Of a stretch of DNA of 47,813 nt, positions 1-8,574 are shown in pieces (the stretch's first letter is position 1; each line of letters opens with the position of its first letter). Location of the stretch: NCBI GenBank assembly GCA_964612675.1, contig CAZTDD010000040.1:1-47813 (forward strand), written 5' to 3'. The position numbers and the translations under genes are program-made. The notes under the pieces are model-generated. The model searched no databases. It was not told where the DNA came from and saw only the letters and a program-made list of their open reading frames with translations. Origin of the DNA: CAZTDD01 sp964612675. GTDB lineage: Bacteria; Hinthialibacterota; Hinthialibacteria; Hinthialibacterales; JAKPRU01.

Positions 1-3
1 TTG

Positions 4-90
4 CCGTCATGGCGAGCGAAGCGTGGCCATCTCTTCGTTGCGGGTCATAGCAGCGGGATTCCCACGTCGCTTCGCTTCTCGGAATGACGG
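4..90. repeat. Palindromic dispersed repeat (CGTCAT-ended)
   Basis: An imperfect long inverted repeat. CCGTCAT at 4-10 pairs exactly with ATGACGG at 84-90. Inside it, GCGAGCGAAGCGTGG near 12-27 is mirrored by CCACGTCGCTTCGCTTCTC near 62-80. The GCGAGCGAAGCG/ATGACG vocabulary matches a family of short non-coding palindromes that recur in many environmental bacterial genomes. The copy lies just downstream of the heparinase-like gene and may extend beyond the window edge. No ORF is supported in it. Confidence 0.7.
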
Positions 91-147
91 TCATGGTGCC
101 GTTTTGTACAGAAGCACACTGCCCCGACTAAGCCCGTCGTGGTCCTT

Positions 148-2082
148 TCAATCCGGTCGAATAACATATTGAATGCGAGCCAGGCCATCGTCCGCCGACG
201 TTTTGGCAATGATCCGAGTGATAAACCCCGAATCATCGCGCATCTGCAGCTCCTCCGCCGAATGGCGCTCAAGCCGCACATCCGGGCTACAGAGTTCGAA
301 TTGTACAGTCACAGCCCCACGTTCGCCTTCGATGCGAAGCTCGTGCGCCCCCACGATGGTGACTTCTCCTTTTGTTATTAGCACCGATTCGAGCGTTCCT
401 TCAGGTTCTTTGAAATCAGCGGAGTCCGTCACCTGGATCGTGCGTTTCCCAACGCGAGACCAATAGAACATGCGCTGCAACTGTTTGACTCCCGCCTCCT
501 CTGGATAGGCAGCGGAGAGGTCCGCAACGAGTGCGGCGTTTTCTTCGTCCTTTTCAAATCCCCCTCTCTTTAGGATCTTGCCACGCGCATCTGCTCCGGA
601 ACGCTGAAAATGACCGTTCACAATGGGAACGGGATGTCCACGGGAAGAGGTCGCAAAGAAGTCATAACGCTCCTTACCGAAGTACTGCCGCGAATAGACA
701 CCGGCCCCGGGATCGATCAAGATAGACTCCTGGTTCAGGTGAACCATGAAGCTGCCGACGTCGTTATGATTGTGCATCTCCGCGTTGTGACCGACTTTGG
801 CGGCAACCACGAGTCCATCGGGATTCTGCGGTTCAGCCCGCCAAATCAACCACTCCAGCTCGGGAAAGAAATGCGTGGCTTCTTTTTCGTAGGAGGTTGC
901 GACCGATGGAGCCTCCGGAAATTGAAGCCAGCTCAGCACCTTGTACTCTAATGAGCCATACGCAGACCTATCCGGAAATGGATTCCTAGTAGCGAGCGTC
1001 TCCAATTCGTGTAAATCCAAACGCTGCGCGAGAAAACGCGGAATCCAACGGACACTCAGCGGTCCTGAACTTGCATCGGAGAACGTGGTGTACCGTCCCG
1101 GCGATAATTCGCATCGGACCGGAAACAGGGCGATCTCTTCTATCTTTGGGTCCGCAAACAAGTCGATTCGGCCTTCCGTCCGCCTGTCCAACAGGTGTCC
1201 GATTAGCACATAATGGCCGAAACCGTACTGCCAATAACTCACCCCCTCGCTGGTCCCTCCACTTTCCGTAAACCCATCAACAAAGAGAGGCAATGATTCC
1301 AGTCCTACAGAAAGGATCTTCGCAAGCCTATCGATATCTTCCTCCAACAAGACTGCCGCCGCCATCACACCGGCGTTACAGACCGCGTTCCAGTTAGTGG
1401 TACTGTGTCTCCACCCAAAATCGTCTTTCAGATAGGGTTCGAAAAGTCGGCGATTTGCCTCGTAGCGGATCCGTTTGATAAGCCGTGGGTCCAGACGGTC
1501 TTCGAGAAGATGGACCATGATCCCCAATTCCAAACCCGTCTTTGCCGACATCAGCGCGACCGTATCGCGACGAGTCGGATCCGGCAACGCGTCACGGTGT
1601 GCGGGCAAAACCCAGGTCGATTGCTCACACATCGCCCAACCCAAGTCCAACAGTGAATCGGCAAATCGTTCCTGTCCCTCCAAACACTCCGCCAACGTGA
1701 AGAGCGACAATCGTCTGTACCGCTGTCCGACCATCCGCTCGTAGGCCGTACGTTCGCCGGTCCGCTCGAAGGCCAAATACAGGCTCGCAGGCAAAACGGG
1801 CATCGGTTCCTGGGCGATCTCCGCCGCCTCCGCGAGAATATCGCCTACGGCTTCCATGCCGATCGCTTTTCGTACTTCCATCCACGCCTCACGGTTTGAA
1901 GCCGGAGCGTAAGGCAAGGCCCCATCTGTCTCGCGAAGAATTGATGCGATTTCATCTGCATCGGTCGGCCAGGGCGGGTCCATCGCTACACCGGGCAATA
2001 CAAGAAAAGTCAGAAATCCCGCCAACCAGAAAGTCGTGAAATGTAGATTCGAATCGGTTCTCATGATCCGGGGAGTGTTCAT
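148..2082 (-). CDS. Secreted heparinase II/III-family polysaccharide lyase
   Basis: Probably an exported or periplasmic lyase of uronic-acid polysaccharides; the substrate cannot be read from sequence. The N-terminus has a hydrophobic export signal ending near FLVLPGVAMDPP. An alpha-helical toroid-like region follows (residues about 60-350). The C-terminal part has the family hallmark HNHNDVGSF near residue 438, then LIDPGAGVYS, typical of the heparinase II/III beta-sandwich. The start was placed at 2082 because AAGGAG sits six bases before this ATG; an upstream ATG at 2121 would add 13 residues and lacks such a site. It stands alone on the minus strand, divergent from the pilin at 2439. Family assignment is firm, substrate unknown. 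Confidence 0.85.
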   Translation of the reverse strand: MNTPRIMRTDSNLHFTTFWLAGFLTFLVLPGVAMDPPWPTDADEIASILRETDGALPYAPASNREAWMEVRKAIGMEAVGDILAEAAEIAQEPMPVLPASLYLAFERTGERTAYERMVGQRYRRLSLFTLAECLEGQERFADSLLDLGWAMCEQSTWVLPAHRDALPDPTRRDTVALMSAKTGLELGIMVHLLEDRLDPRLIKRIRYEANRRLFEPYLKDDFGWRHSTTNWNAVCNAGVMAAAVLLEEDIDRLAKILSVGLESLPLFVDGFTESGGTSEGVSYWQYGFGHYVLIGHLLDRRTEGRIDLFADPKIEEIALFPVRCELSPGRYTTFSDASSGPLSVRWIPRFLAQRLDLHELETLATRNPFPDRSAYGSLEYKVLSWLQFPEAPSVATSYEKEATHFFPELEWLIWRAEPQNPDGLVVAAKVGHNAEMHNHNDVGSFMVHLNQESILIDPGAGVYSRQYFGKERYDFFATSSRGHPVPIVNGHFQRSGADARGKILKRGGFEKDEENAALVADLSAAYPEEAGVKQLQRMFYWSRVGKRTIQVTDSADFKEPEGTLESVLITKGEVTIVGAHELRIEGERGAVTVQFELCSPDVRLERHSAEELQMRDDSGFITRIIAKTSADDGLARIQYVIRPD

Positions 2083-2336
2083 CCCAAGCTCCTTGTCCGT
2101 ATTGTGAGATGGGATCAGCATGAATCATCGGTCCGAGAAGGTCAACTGGAATTCCGATAAGTACATCAACTGTTCCAAATTGAGACGTTCTATCGACCCT
2201 CGAAGTCACCTGTGTCAGGTTTGAGACAGAATCATCGGGCAGTTCTTTCCTGCGATTTGTCGCCTGCTTCGTCTCGTTTTCTGAACCAGGACGAAAATGG
2301 AGCAGATTCTTCTCATTCCTGGCCAAATGCCACTGC

Positions 2337-2352
2337 TGGCACCGAACTTGCT
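2337..2352 (+). promoter_or_regulatory. Sigma-54 type -24/-12 promoter
   Basis: TGGCACCGAACTTGCT matches the sigma-54 consensus TGGCAC-N5-TTGCW at every fixed base, with correct GG-to-GC spacing. Predicted transcription start is near 2363, giving a leader of about 75 bases before the pilin GTG at 2439. The element is intergenic and correctly oriented. The rest of the 2083-2438 gap shows no gene. Confidence 0.65.
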
Positions 2353-2438
2353 ACTAATGGTAGGCACGGCAACGTGTAGAAGTATGCCGACGGATTTGCA
2401 TCGGTATCTTTGGGATTTTTGGGATTTAAGGAAATGAA

Positions 2439-2849
2439 GTGAGACTTCAAAGAACACATGCTCGACAAAATCGTCGGAACGGATTCACACTGATTGAAAT
2501 CATTGCGGTGATTGCAATCATCGGGATCCTTGCGGCGATCGCTGTGCCTAAATTTGTGGATTTGTCCGGCGAAGCCAAGAAAGCCGCCGCAGACGGCACA
2601 TTCAGAGCCCTGCAGTCGGCTACGGCGCTCGCATTCGCCAAACACAGAGCAAAAGGCCTGACCGCAAGCGGCAGCGGAATGGATACCTACATAAGCGATT
2701 ACTCAACTCTGGAGATCTATCTGGATGGCGGATATCCCGCAGATGTGACCGAAGGAGAAGGCGGCGGGATAGTCCTTCAGGACGGATCTGTCGTAACCGT
2801 ACAAGCGGAGACAAACAACGGACGAGCCGTTTTGACCAGATCGGAGTGA
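2439..2849 (+). CDS. Type IV pilin-like / pseudopilin protein
   Basis: A 136-residue prepilin-like protein. A basic leader (MRLQRTHARQNRRNG) precedes the class III cleavage site G|FTLIE, followed by the hydrophobic assembly helix IIAVIAIIGILAAIAVPKF. The processed protein would carry N-terminal Phe and Glu at +5. The C-terminal globular domain is small and resembles MshA-like or GspG-like subunits, but I cannot assign it. GTG at 2439 was chosen because AAGGA lies about five bases upstream and the leader length is normal. It is convergent with ligA, 14 bases away. Processing would need a prepilin peptidase encoded elsewhere. It could be a T4P subunit or a substrate or tip component of the T2SS encoded at 35370-47399. 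Confidence 0.85.
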   Translation: MRLQRTHARQNRRNGFTLIEIIAVIAIIGILAAIAVPKFVDLSGEAKKAAADGTFRALQSATALAFAKHRAKGLTASGSGMDTYISDYSTLEIYLDGGYPADVTEGEGGGIVLQDGSVVTVQAETNNGRAVLTRSE

Positions 2850-2863
2850 TCGAATCCGGCCTC

Positions 2864-4873
2864 TCAGTTCCCCAGCATCTTCATAAACTCACTTTCTTCC
2901 AAAACCTTCACACCGAGTTCCTGCGCTTTTGTCAGTTTCGAACCGGGGTCGCTCCCCGCAATCACAAAATCCGTCTTCTTACTCACAGAACTCGATACAC
3001 GCCCACCTAACCGCTGAATGTGTTCTTTGGCATCCTGGCGGGTAAAGTTCTCTAGAGCCCCGGTAAGAACCACAGTTTTATCTTTGAACGGCGAGTCGGT
3101 AACAACGTGTTCCTCCACATCCTGCGTAAATGTCAGCCCGGCCTCATCCAGACGTTGCAGTTCCTCCGTATTTCTTTCTTCCGAGAAGAAATTTGCCACA
3201 CTTTCGGCAACAGTCGGTCCGATCTCGTGGATGGCGGACAATTCATCCGCGCTCATCTCTCTCAAATCCCAGATGCTTTTGCGACCGCGCATCAAGACCT
3301 CCGCGACATGCGCTCCGACATGACGGATTCCCAGTGCATAAAGGAGCCGTTGCGGCGGCCGGGACTTGCTTCGTTCCAGTCCGTCCAACAAGTTTTGCGA
3401 GGATTTCTCCCCCATTCGCTCAAGCTGGGTCAGATCGGACAGCTGTAGATGGTACAGATCGGACAACCGAGTCACCAACTCCCTGTCGACGAGCATATCG
3501 ACTAGCGCTTCCCCCAGTCCATCGATATCCATGGCATTCCGTTGGGCGAAATGCTCGATCCGTTTTCGCAGCTGATCGGGGCAATTAAGATTCAAACACC
3601 GATAGGCGACTTCATCCGCCTGCCGAACGATCTCCGAGCCGCAAGACGGACAATTCATCTCAGGAGCGAATTTTTTCTCTTGGCCGGTCCGCAACTCAAT
3701 CAGGACTCTCACAACCTGAGGAATAATCTCGCCGGCCTTTTCCACCACAACGGTATCGCCCACGCGAATATCTTTTCGTTCAATCTCATCGAAGTTGTGG
3801 AGCGACGCGTGACGCACCGTCGTTCCCGCAACAAACACGGGCTCCAGAATCGCCCTCGGTGTTATCGCCCCGGTCCGCCCGACACCGAGTTCAATGTTCA
3901 GAAGTTTAGTTGTCGCCTGTTCCGCCTGGAATTTGTACGCAATCGCCCAACGCGGCGATTTTGACGTAAATCCCAAAATCTCACGCTGTCGCGGATCGTC
4001 GACTTTGATGACGAGACCGTCCGTCTCATAGTCGAGAGAATGCCGCTTCTCGTCCCATTCATGTGCCTTTTCGATCACTTCGTCTATCGATCGGCAGAGA
4101 CTCCAGTCCGGAATCACGCGAAATCCCCATTGGTGCAGCATCCGGAGCGCATCGCTGTGTCGATTGCCGGTCATGGCCTCAAAGCGAACCGGGGTGTGAA
4201 TGAATATGCTCAATGGCCGCTGTGCCACCAGCGAGGAGTCCAAGAGTTTGAGAGTACCCGCCGTTGCGTTGCGGGGATTGGCAAAAACCGCGAGCCCCTG
4301 CTCTTCCCGCTCGATATTGAGTGCCGCGAAGGCCTTTCGAGGCATATAGATCTCTCCGCGGACCTCCAGGTTCTCGGGAAATCCCTCGCCCGTCAGTGTC
4401 AGCGGCACCGACCGAATGGTTCGAACGTTCTGCGTAACATCGTCGCCTACCCGTCCATCGCCGCGTGTCACAGCACGAACGTAGCGACCGCCCGTGTAAT
4501 GCAAAGCAATCGCCACACCGTCCACCTTCGGCTCGACCACATAATCGGGTCGAACATCATCCAACCCTTTCACCGTCCGCCTGTCGAACTCCCAGAGTTC
4601 ATCCTCTGAATACGTATTCGATATGGACATCATCGGGATGCTGTGTTCGACCGTTTCGAATCCTTCGAGGGGGCGTCCTCCAACACGTTGCGTAGGTGAA
4701 TCAGGCGTAACGAGTTCCGGATGGTGACGTTCCAGCTCCTCTAGTTCATGCATCAAACGATCAAATTCCCGATCGCTGATTTCGGGAGACGCTTCGACAT
4801 AGTAGAGATGCTCATGATGGCGGATAGACTTCCGCAGTTCCTCGATACGTTGGCGAGGATCGGTCTTGCTCAT
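2864..4873 (-). CDS. ligA: NAD+-dependent DNA ligase
   Basis: Seals nicks during DNA replication and repair, using NAD+ for adenylation. From ATG 4873 the product is 669 residues, the usual LigA length; a TTG at 4894 would add seven. Visible parts are the Ia domain with HHEHLYYV, the adenylation motif EPKVDG (predicted nucleophile Lys116), the OB fold, a four-cysteine zinc finger (CPSCGSEI then CLNLNCPDQ, residues about 405-430), helix-hairpin-helix repeats, and a C-terminal BRCT domain (about 595-669, TGALENFTRQDAKEHI). The gene follows the TPR gene by 74 bases on the same strand, so the two may be co-transcribed. No key residue appears missing. Confidence 0.97.
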   Translation of the reverse strand: MSKTDPRQRIEELRKSIRHHEHLYYVEASPEISDREFDRLMHELEELERHHPELVTPDSPTQRVGGRPLEGFETVEHSIPMMSISNTYSEDELWEFDRRTVKGLDDVRPDYVVEPKVDGVAIALHYTGGRYVRAVTRGDGRVGDDVTQNVRTIRSVPLTLTGEGFPENLEVRGEIYMPRKAFAALNIEREEQGLAVFANPRNATAGTLKLLDSSLVAQRPLSIFIHTPVRFEAMTGNRHSDALRMLHQWGFRVIPDWSLCRSIDEVIEKAHEWDEKRHSLDYETDGLVIKVDDPRQREILGFTSKSPRWAIAYKFQAEQATTKLLNIELGVGRTGAITPRAILEPVFVAGTTVRHASLHNFDEIERKDIRVGDTVVVEKAGEIIPQVVRVLIELRTGQEKKFAPEMNCPSCGSEIVRQADEVAYRCLNLNCPDQLRKRIEHFAQRNAMDIDGLGEALVDMLVDRELVTRLSDLYHLQLSDLTQLERMGEKSSQNLLDGLERSKSRPPQRLLYALGIRHVGAHVAEVLMRGRKSIWDLREMSADELSAIHEIGPTVAESVANFFSEERNTEELQRLDEAGLTFTQDVEEHVVTDSPFKDKTVVLTGALENFTRQDAKEHIQRLGGRVSSSVSKKTDFVIAGSDPGSKLTKAQELGVKVLEESEFMKMLGN

Positions 4874-4947
4874 GATGGAGGTCTTTCTATTCAATCAGCG
4901 TGATGGTCTGCGTTTCGCGTTGAACTCATCCTATTGGGCTCAATCGA

Positions 4948-6771
4948 TTATCGCTGTTCCTTCTTCTCCAGTTGGGTTAGTCGTTTCTTTGCTTCTGCGA
5001 GGTAGTCCTGTTGCTGCGGATCGTCTTCCGCCGTGCGGATATATTCCTTCCAAGCGTCCGCTGCTTTCTCGGAATCGAATCGCTCGTAGGCCGCTGCGAG
5101 AAGATACCGAACCGTCGCATTCTCTTGATCGACCGAAAGAGCTTCCTGAAGTTCCTGCGCGGCACTCTCATATTCGCCCCGTTCGTAGTACAGACGAGCA
5201 AGATTGTACCGGGCAAGAACATCACTCGGTTCCAAGCGGATTGCGTCTTTATACGCTTCTATTGCTTGATTCCATTGTCCCATCGACCTGAGCGCATTGC
5301 CCAGATTATTGTGCGCCCGTCGGTGGCTCGGGTCGCATTCGATCGCCTGCCGATACGCCGAGACCGCCCGTGTCATATCCTCTTGCTGCTGCCACAAAAG
5401 ACCGAGGTTGAAATGGGCGGAGGCGTTGTCCGGGTCCATATCCAGAAGCCGCTTGAATGTGCTTTCCGCAAGAGTCAATTCATCAATCGTCGCATATACA
5501 ACCCCTAACCGCGTAGCCGCTTCCTTAAAATCCGGGTTGAGTTCCAGTGCTTTATGATACTCCTGGATCGCTTCGTGGTATTTCTTCTGAGGTTCATAGA
5601 CAGCCCCAAGGTTGTAGTGGGCTACCGCGTAATTAGGCTTCAGCTCCAACGCTTTTTTGAGGGCCTCTTCCGCTTCGGCGTACCGTTCGAGTTTCGCCAA
5701 CGTCTTGCCTAAGCCGTTTCGAGCCGGTGCATAATTTGGGTTGACCTCGGTTTCCTTGCGAAAATTCTCAATCGCTTTCTCATATTCTTCCTTTGCCAAA
5801 TGGAGATTCGCGAGATTCGAATGAGCCGTAGGAAACGAGGGGCGTAGCTTCAGGAGATCCTGGTACGTCTCGATCGCCGCTTCAATATTGTGTTCATTGT
5901 CCAGCGACTGTCCCAAATTATAAAGCGCACTGGAATGGCGGGGGGCTGTCTGGAGAGCCGCCTGATAAGCGACAATGGCTTCAGCGTGCCGCCCGAGCTC
6001 ACGGTAACAGTTACCTAGGTTGTTGTACGCATCTGCGAAGGACGGTTTGAGTTGAATCGCCGCTTCATACTCCGAGATCGCCTCGGCATATCTGCCTTGG
6101 ATTTCGTACGTAATTCCCAAGTTGTAATGAGCCCCGTGGTCGTTTTGATCAAGCTCCAAGACCTCCCGGTATTGCTTCTCCGCCTCCTCGTAATCACCGG
6201 CTGCATGAAGGGAGTGTGCGAGGTTAAACCGCGCCCGCGCGTTGTCTGGATCTAATTGCACCGCTTCCTGCAGCTGGGCCACCGCTTCCTCATACAGTCC
6301 TTTTCGCTCCAAAACGACACCGAGATTCAGATGTACATCAAAGGATTCGTCGTCCACGTTCAGGGCGTATGCCAGATGCCTCAGCGCTTCATCGTATTGG
6401 TCCATGTCCATCAGCGCTCTGGCCAAATAGGTCCTGGTCTCCACATTATCCGGAGCGACCCGGACAGCGTTCCGATATGATTCCAGGGCAGCGGTCACAT
6501 CGCCGATTTTCTGATGGGCATACCCTAAGAACAGGTGGGACGAAAGATGATTCGGTTCGAGTTCGACGGCCCGGTTGAGAAGGGATATCGCCTCTTGAAC
6601 CTGATCCTCATCGTCACCTTTATCAAACACAGTGTGTGCTTTCTTGCAAAGAGCATCTGCGCTCTCTTCGTCTTGACCTTCCACCTGGCCGCTTTGAACG
6701 GCCAAAGGTAGAGCCATCCACAGAAAGACAATCACGCCTATTGCCGGAAAGACGATTCGCCGGAAACGCAT
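4948..6771 (-). CDS. Exported protein made of about fourteen TPR repeats
   Basis: A 607-residue protein with an N-terminal signal or anchor (FRRIVFPAIGVIVFLWMALPL) followed almost entirely by 34-residue tetratricopeptide repeats. The register is clear in units such as AHYNLGITYEIQGRYAEAISEY and AHNNLGNALRSMGQWNQAI. TPR solenoids are protein-binding scaffolds; no enzyme domain is fused. The start is supported by GAGGA five bases before the ATG. It lies upstream of ligA on the same strand and divergent from the pilin at 6987. The repeats resemble the TPR arm of O-GlcNAc transferases, but without a glycosyltransferase domain that role cannot be inferred. It could scaffold envelope or secretion assemblies; the partner is unknown. 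Confidence 0.88.
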   Translation of the reverse strand: MRFRRIVFPAIGVIVFLWMALPLAVQSGQVEGQDEESADALCKKAHTVFDKGDDEDQVQEAISLLNRAVELEPNHLSSHLFLGYAHQKIGDVTAALESYRNAVRVAPDNVETRTYLARALMDMDQYDEALRHLAYALNVDDESFDVHLNLGVVLERKGLYEEAVAQLQEAVQLDPDNARARFNLAHSLHAAGDYEEAEKQYREVLELDQNDHGAHYNLGITYEIQGRYAEAISEYEAAIQLKPSFADAYNNLGNCYRELGRHAEAIVAYQAALQTAPRHSSALYNLGQSLDNEHNIEAAIETYQDLLKLRPSFPTAHSNLANLHLAKEEYEKAIENFRKETEVNPNYAPARNGLGKTLAKLERYAEAEEALKKALELKPNYAVAHYNLGAVYEPQKKYHEAIQEYHKALELNPDFKEAATRLGVVYATIDELTLAESTFKRLLDMDPDNASAHFNLGLLWQQQEDMTRAVSAYRQAIECDPSHRRAHNNLGNALRSMGQWNQAIEAYKDAIRLEPSDVLARYNLARLYYERGEYESAAQELQEALSVDQENATVRYLLAAAYERFDSEKAADAWKEYIRTAEDDPQQQDYLAEAKKRLTQLEKKEQR

Positions 6772-6986
6772 AAGTTCCTCATGTCACATTAGTTCTGTGC
6801 TTCGTGGTAGATTTTCCCGTCGGCACAACGCTCAGGTGAAGGGGAGCACGAGAAAAACACGTCTTCAGACTGACAGCCTGCCCGGCACATGGATTCCGTG
6901 AGCTCAACAACCACGACAATACTATGCTACAATCGGCGAAATGTTGACTATTTTGCCGGTCTGCGGCAAAGATGTGGAGTAAAAGC

Positions 6987-7568
6987 ATGTTTGGAGAGAG
7001 AGGATTCACATTAATCGAGCTGTTGATCGTCGTTGCGATCATCGGCATTTTGGCAGCGATAGCTGTTCCGAACTTCCTGAACGCACAGATCCGCGCGAAA
7101 GTCGCCCATGTCGAGGCGGACTTCAAGTCGCTCGCAACGGCACTCGAAGCATACAAGGTCGACAATAACCACTATCCAGTCGACTCCGACAACTCCTGGC
7201 CCCTCGGTTTGTCCATGCTGACAACGCCGGTCGCTTATATGAACGGTTTTGCACGCGACCCGTTTGTCCGAAAAGATCAACAATTCGTCTATGGCGCAGG
7301 CGACGATTCTTCCGCTCCCTTCTATGAGATGGGAACGGATACAATGTGGGAACGACGCAGTCCCAATTATGAACTGGGAACATGGTCTTTGACTTCGACC
7401 GGTCCAGACGGTGAGGACAATACCGGTGCGCAGCTGGATTGGCCCTGGGGAACGAACTGGTGGGATTTTGAACCCAGTAACGGACTCCATTCTTTGGGCG
7501 ACATGTTTGCCATGGGCGGCAACTATAGCGGCGGCACCTTTACCCGGAATGGTGTACGAAACAAGTAG
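6987..7568 (+). CDS. GspG-like type II secretion pseudopilin (orphan)
   Basis: A prepilin with a very short leader, MFGERG|FTLIELLIVVAIIGILAAIAVPNF, then NAQIRAKVAHVEADFKSLATALEAYKVDNNHYP. This helix-plus-Tyr-Pro pattern is typical of GspG-type major pseudopilins. The C-terminal half is longer than classical GspG and rich in Trp, Gly and Asp. ATG 6987 was preferred over ATG 6972 because GGAG at 6976-6979 is well spaced only for 6987. The gene is monocistronic, 28 kb from the T2SS operon that has its own GspG. Such stand-alone GspG-like pilins are common in planctomycete-like phyla, often in many copies, and are usually of unknown function. Confidence 0.88.
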   Translation: MFGERGFTLIELLIVVAIIGILAAIAVPNFLNAQIRAKVAHVEADFKSLATALEAYKVDNNHYPVDSDNSWPLGLSMLTTPVAYMNGFARDPFVRKDQQFVYGAGDDSSAPFYEMGTDTMWERRSPNYELGTWSLTSTGPDGEDNTGAQLDWPWGTNWWDFEPSNGLHSLGDMFAMGGNYSGGTFTRNGVRNK

Positions 7569-7690
7569 CAATCATGGACGGAGACAAAACCAGGCAGTTC
7601 TGTTTTGTCTTTGATTCTATTGCTGGTATCTCTCGTCAGCTAAGTCAATCGGGGTGGCGTAGCCTCAAGAGGCCGCCTGACTTCTGCCGT

Positions 7691-7735
7691 TCTCTTTTCG
7701 CGTTTTCGTGACTCTTTCGTGTCTTCGTGTTTCAA
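7691..7735. repeat. Degenerate short tandem (TTTCGTG-like)
   Basis: The intergenic stretch between the pilin and the 7809 gene holds several close, imperfect copies of a TTTCGTG/CTTCGTG unit. This kind of low-complexity sequence is often seen between genes in environmental genomes. The remaining 240-base gap shows no gene and no clear terminator. Confidence 0.45.
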
Positions 7736-7808
7736 TATCTTCGCGACCAGCGTCGTTCATCTCCGGTTTCTTGCCCGCAGGTCTTTCATAGAAGCAAAGC
7801 ACTCCCAG

Positions 7809-8468
7809 TTAAAACCTTCGCGTGATTCGAATCCTCTCGATTCGGTTCAAATCCAAGAAGGGAAACTGAACTTTGAACGAGATCGCCCGGCCGGGAGGAA
7901 ATCGCACCAGATAAAATCGTTGCGAGGCCAACACTTCATCGTCTGTGCCAAACGCCTGCAGGATGAAATCATAGCCACGGATACGAGAATAATTGAACCC
8001 GCCTTCTTCGGCTGGGGGAGCGTCATTCCGTATAGTTCCTTGAATATAGGAACCCAAACGCCCATAAAAAGAAGACTTCGAGTATCCCATGCCGATCCAG
8101 GGCACAGAGATTTCTTTCTCAGAGATAACCGTTAATTCCCTATCTTCGCCGAGTCTCCGCTTTGACACATTGATATCGACGCCCGTCGCACGCTGCACCA
8201 TCTCGGCGACCCCCGCAGGAGGGCTCACCCGATCTTTAAGAAGGGTCGCGTCTTCGGGTTTGTCCACCCCTGTCTGAAAACCTTTGATCGCCGCTGTTGA
8301 GAATTCCAACTTCTGGCCGTCGATCTCAACAATGATATGCCCCTTCGTGTAGCCAAGGATCTTCCCGAAACGCTGGTCTCCATTTGAGAAAATGATCAGA
8401 TCCGCTGCACACAGATTGGGAATCAATAATCCGGCAAAGAGAGAAACGATGAATAGACGATTCGACAT
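7809..8468 (-). CDS. Exported protein of unknown function with an Sm-like N-terminal domain
   Basis: A 219-residue product not recognised as a named family. It begins with a signal peptide (MSNRLFIVSLFAGLLIPNLCAAD). Next comes a small beta domain, LIIFSNGDQRFGKILGYTKG, of the pattern found in many short secreted domains that bear a modified Gly-Asp loop. The C-terminal 90 residues (GYDFILQAFGTDDEVLASQR through FPPGRAISFKVQ) look like an immunoglobulin-like FxLYD-type fold. The ORF extends to 8861, but that extra part overlaps mazG and lacks coding character, so ATG 8468 was chosen. It is divergent from mazG with a 106-base gap that must hold both promoters. Likely periplasmic or surface-anchored. 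Confidence 0.7.
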   Translation of the reverse strand: MSNRLFIVSLFAGLLIPNLCAADLIIFSNGDQRFGKILGYTKGHIIVEIDGQKLEFSTAAIKGFQTGVDKPEDATLLKDRVSPPAGVAEMVQRATGVDINVSKRRLGEDRELTVISEKEISVPWIGMGYSKSSFYGRLGSYIQGTIRNDAPPAEEGGFNYSRIRGYDFILQAFGTDDEVLASQRFYLVRFPPGRAISFKVQFPFLDLNRIERIRITRRF

Positions 8469-8574
8469 GGATGGTTCCAACCGTTCTCCGGGCACAAACA
8501 GGGTTCTCCTGTAGCGCTTCTCTTTCCTATCGTATAGTTTCGTGACGGGAAGTACAAACCTTGAGGGGATTTTC

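Noticed and set aside
7826..7860. GATTCGAATCC and GGTTCAAATCC, resembling tRNA T-arms
   Set aside because: They fall in the coding end of the 7809-8468 gene, and no acceptor, D or anticodon stems can be built around them.
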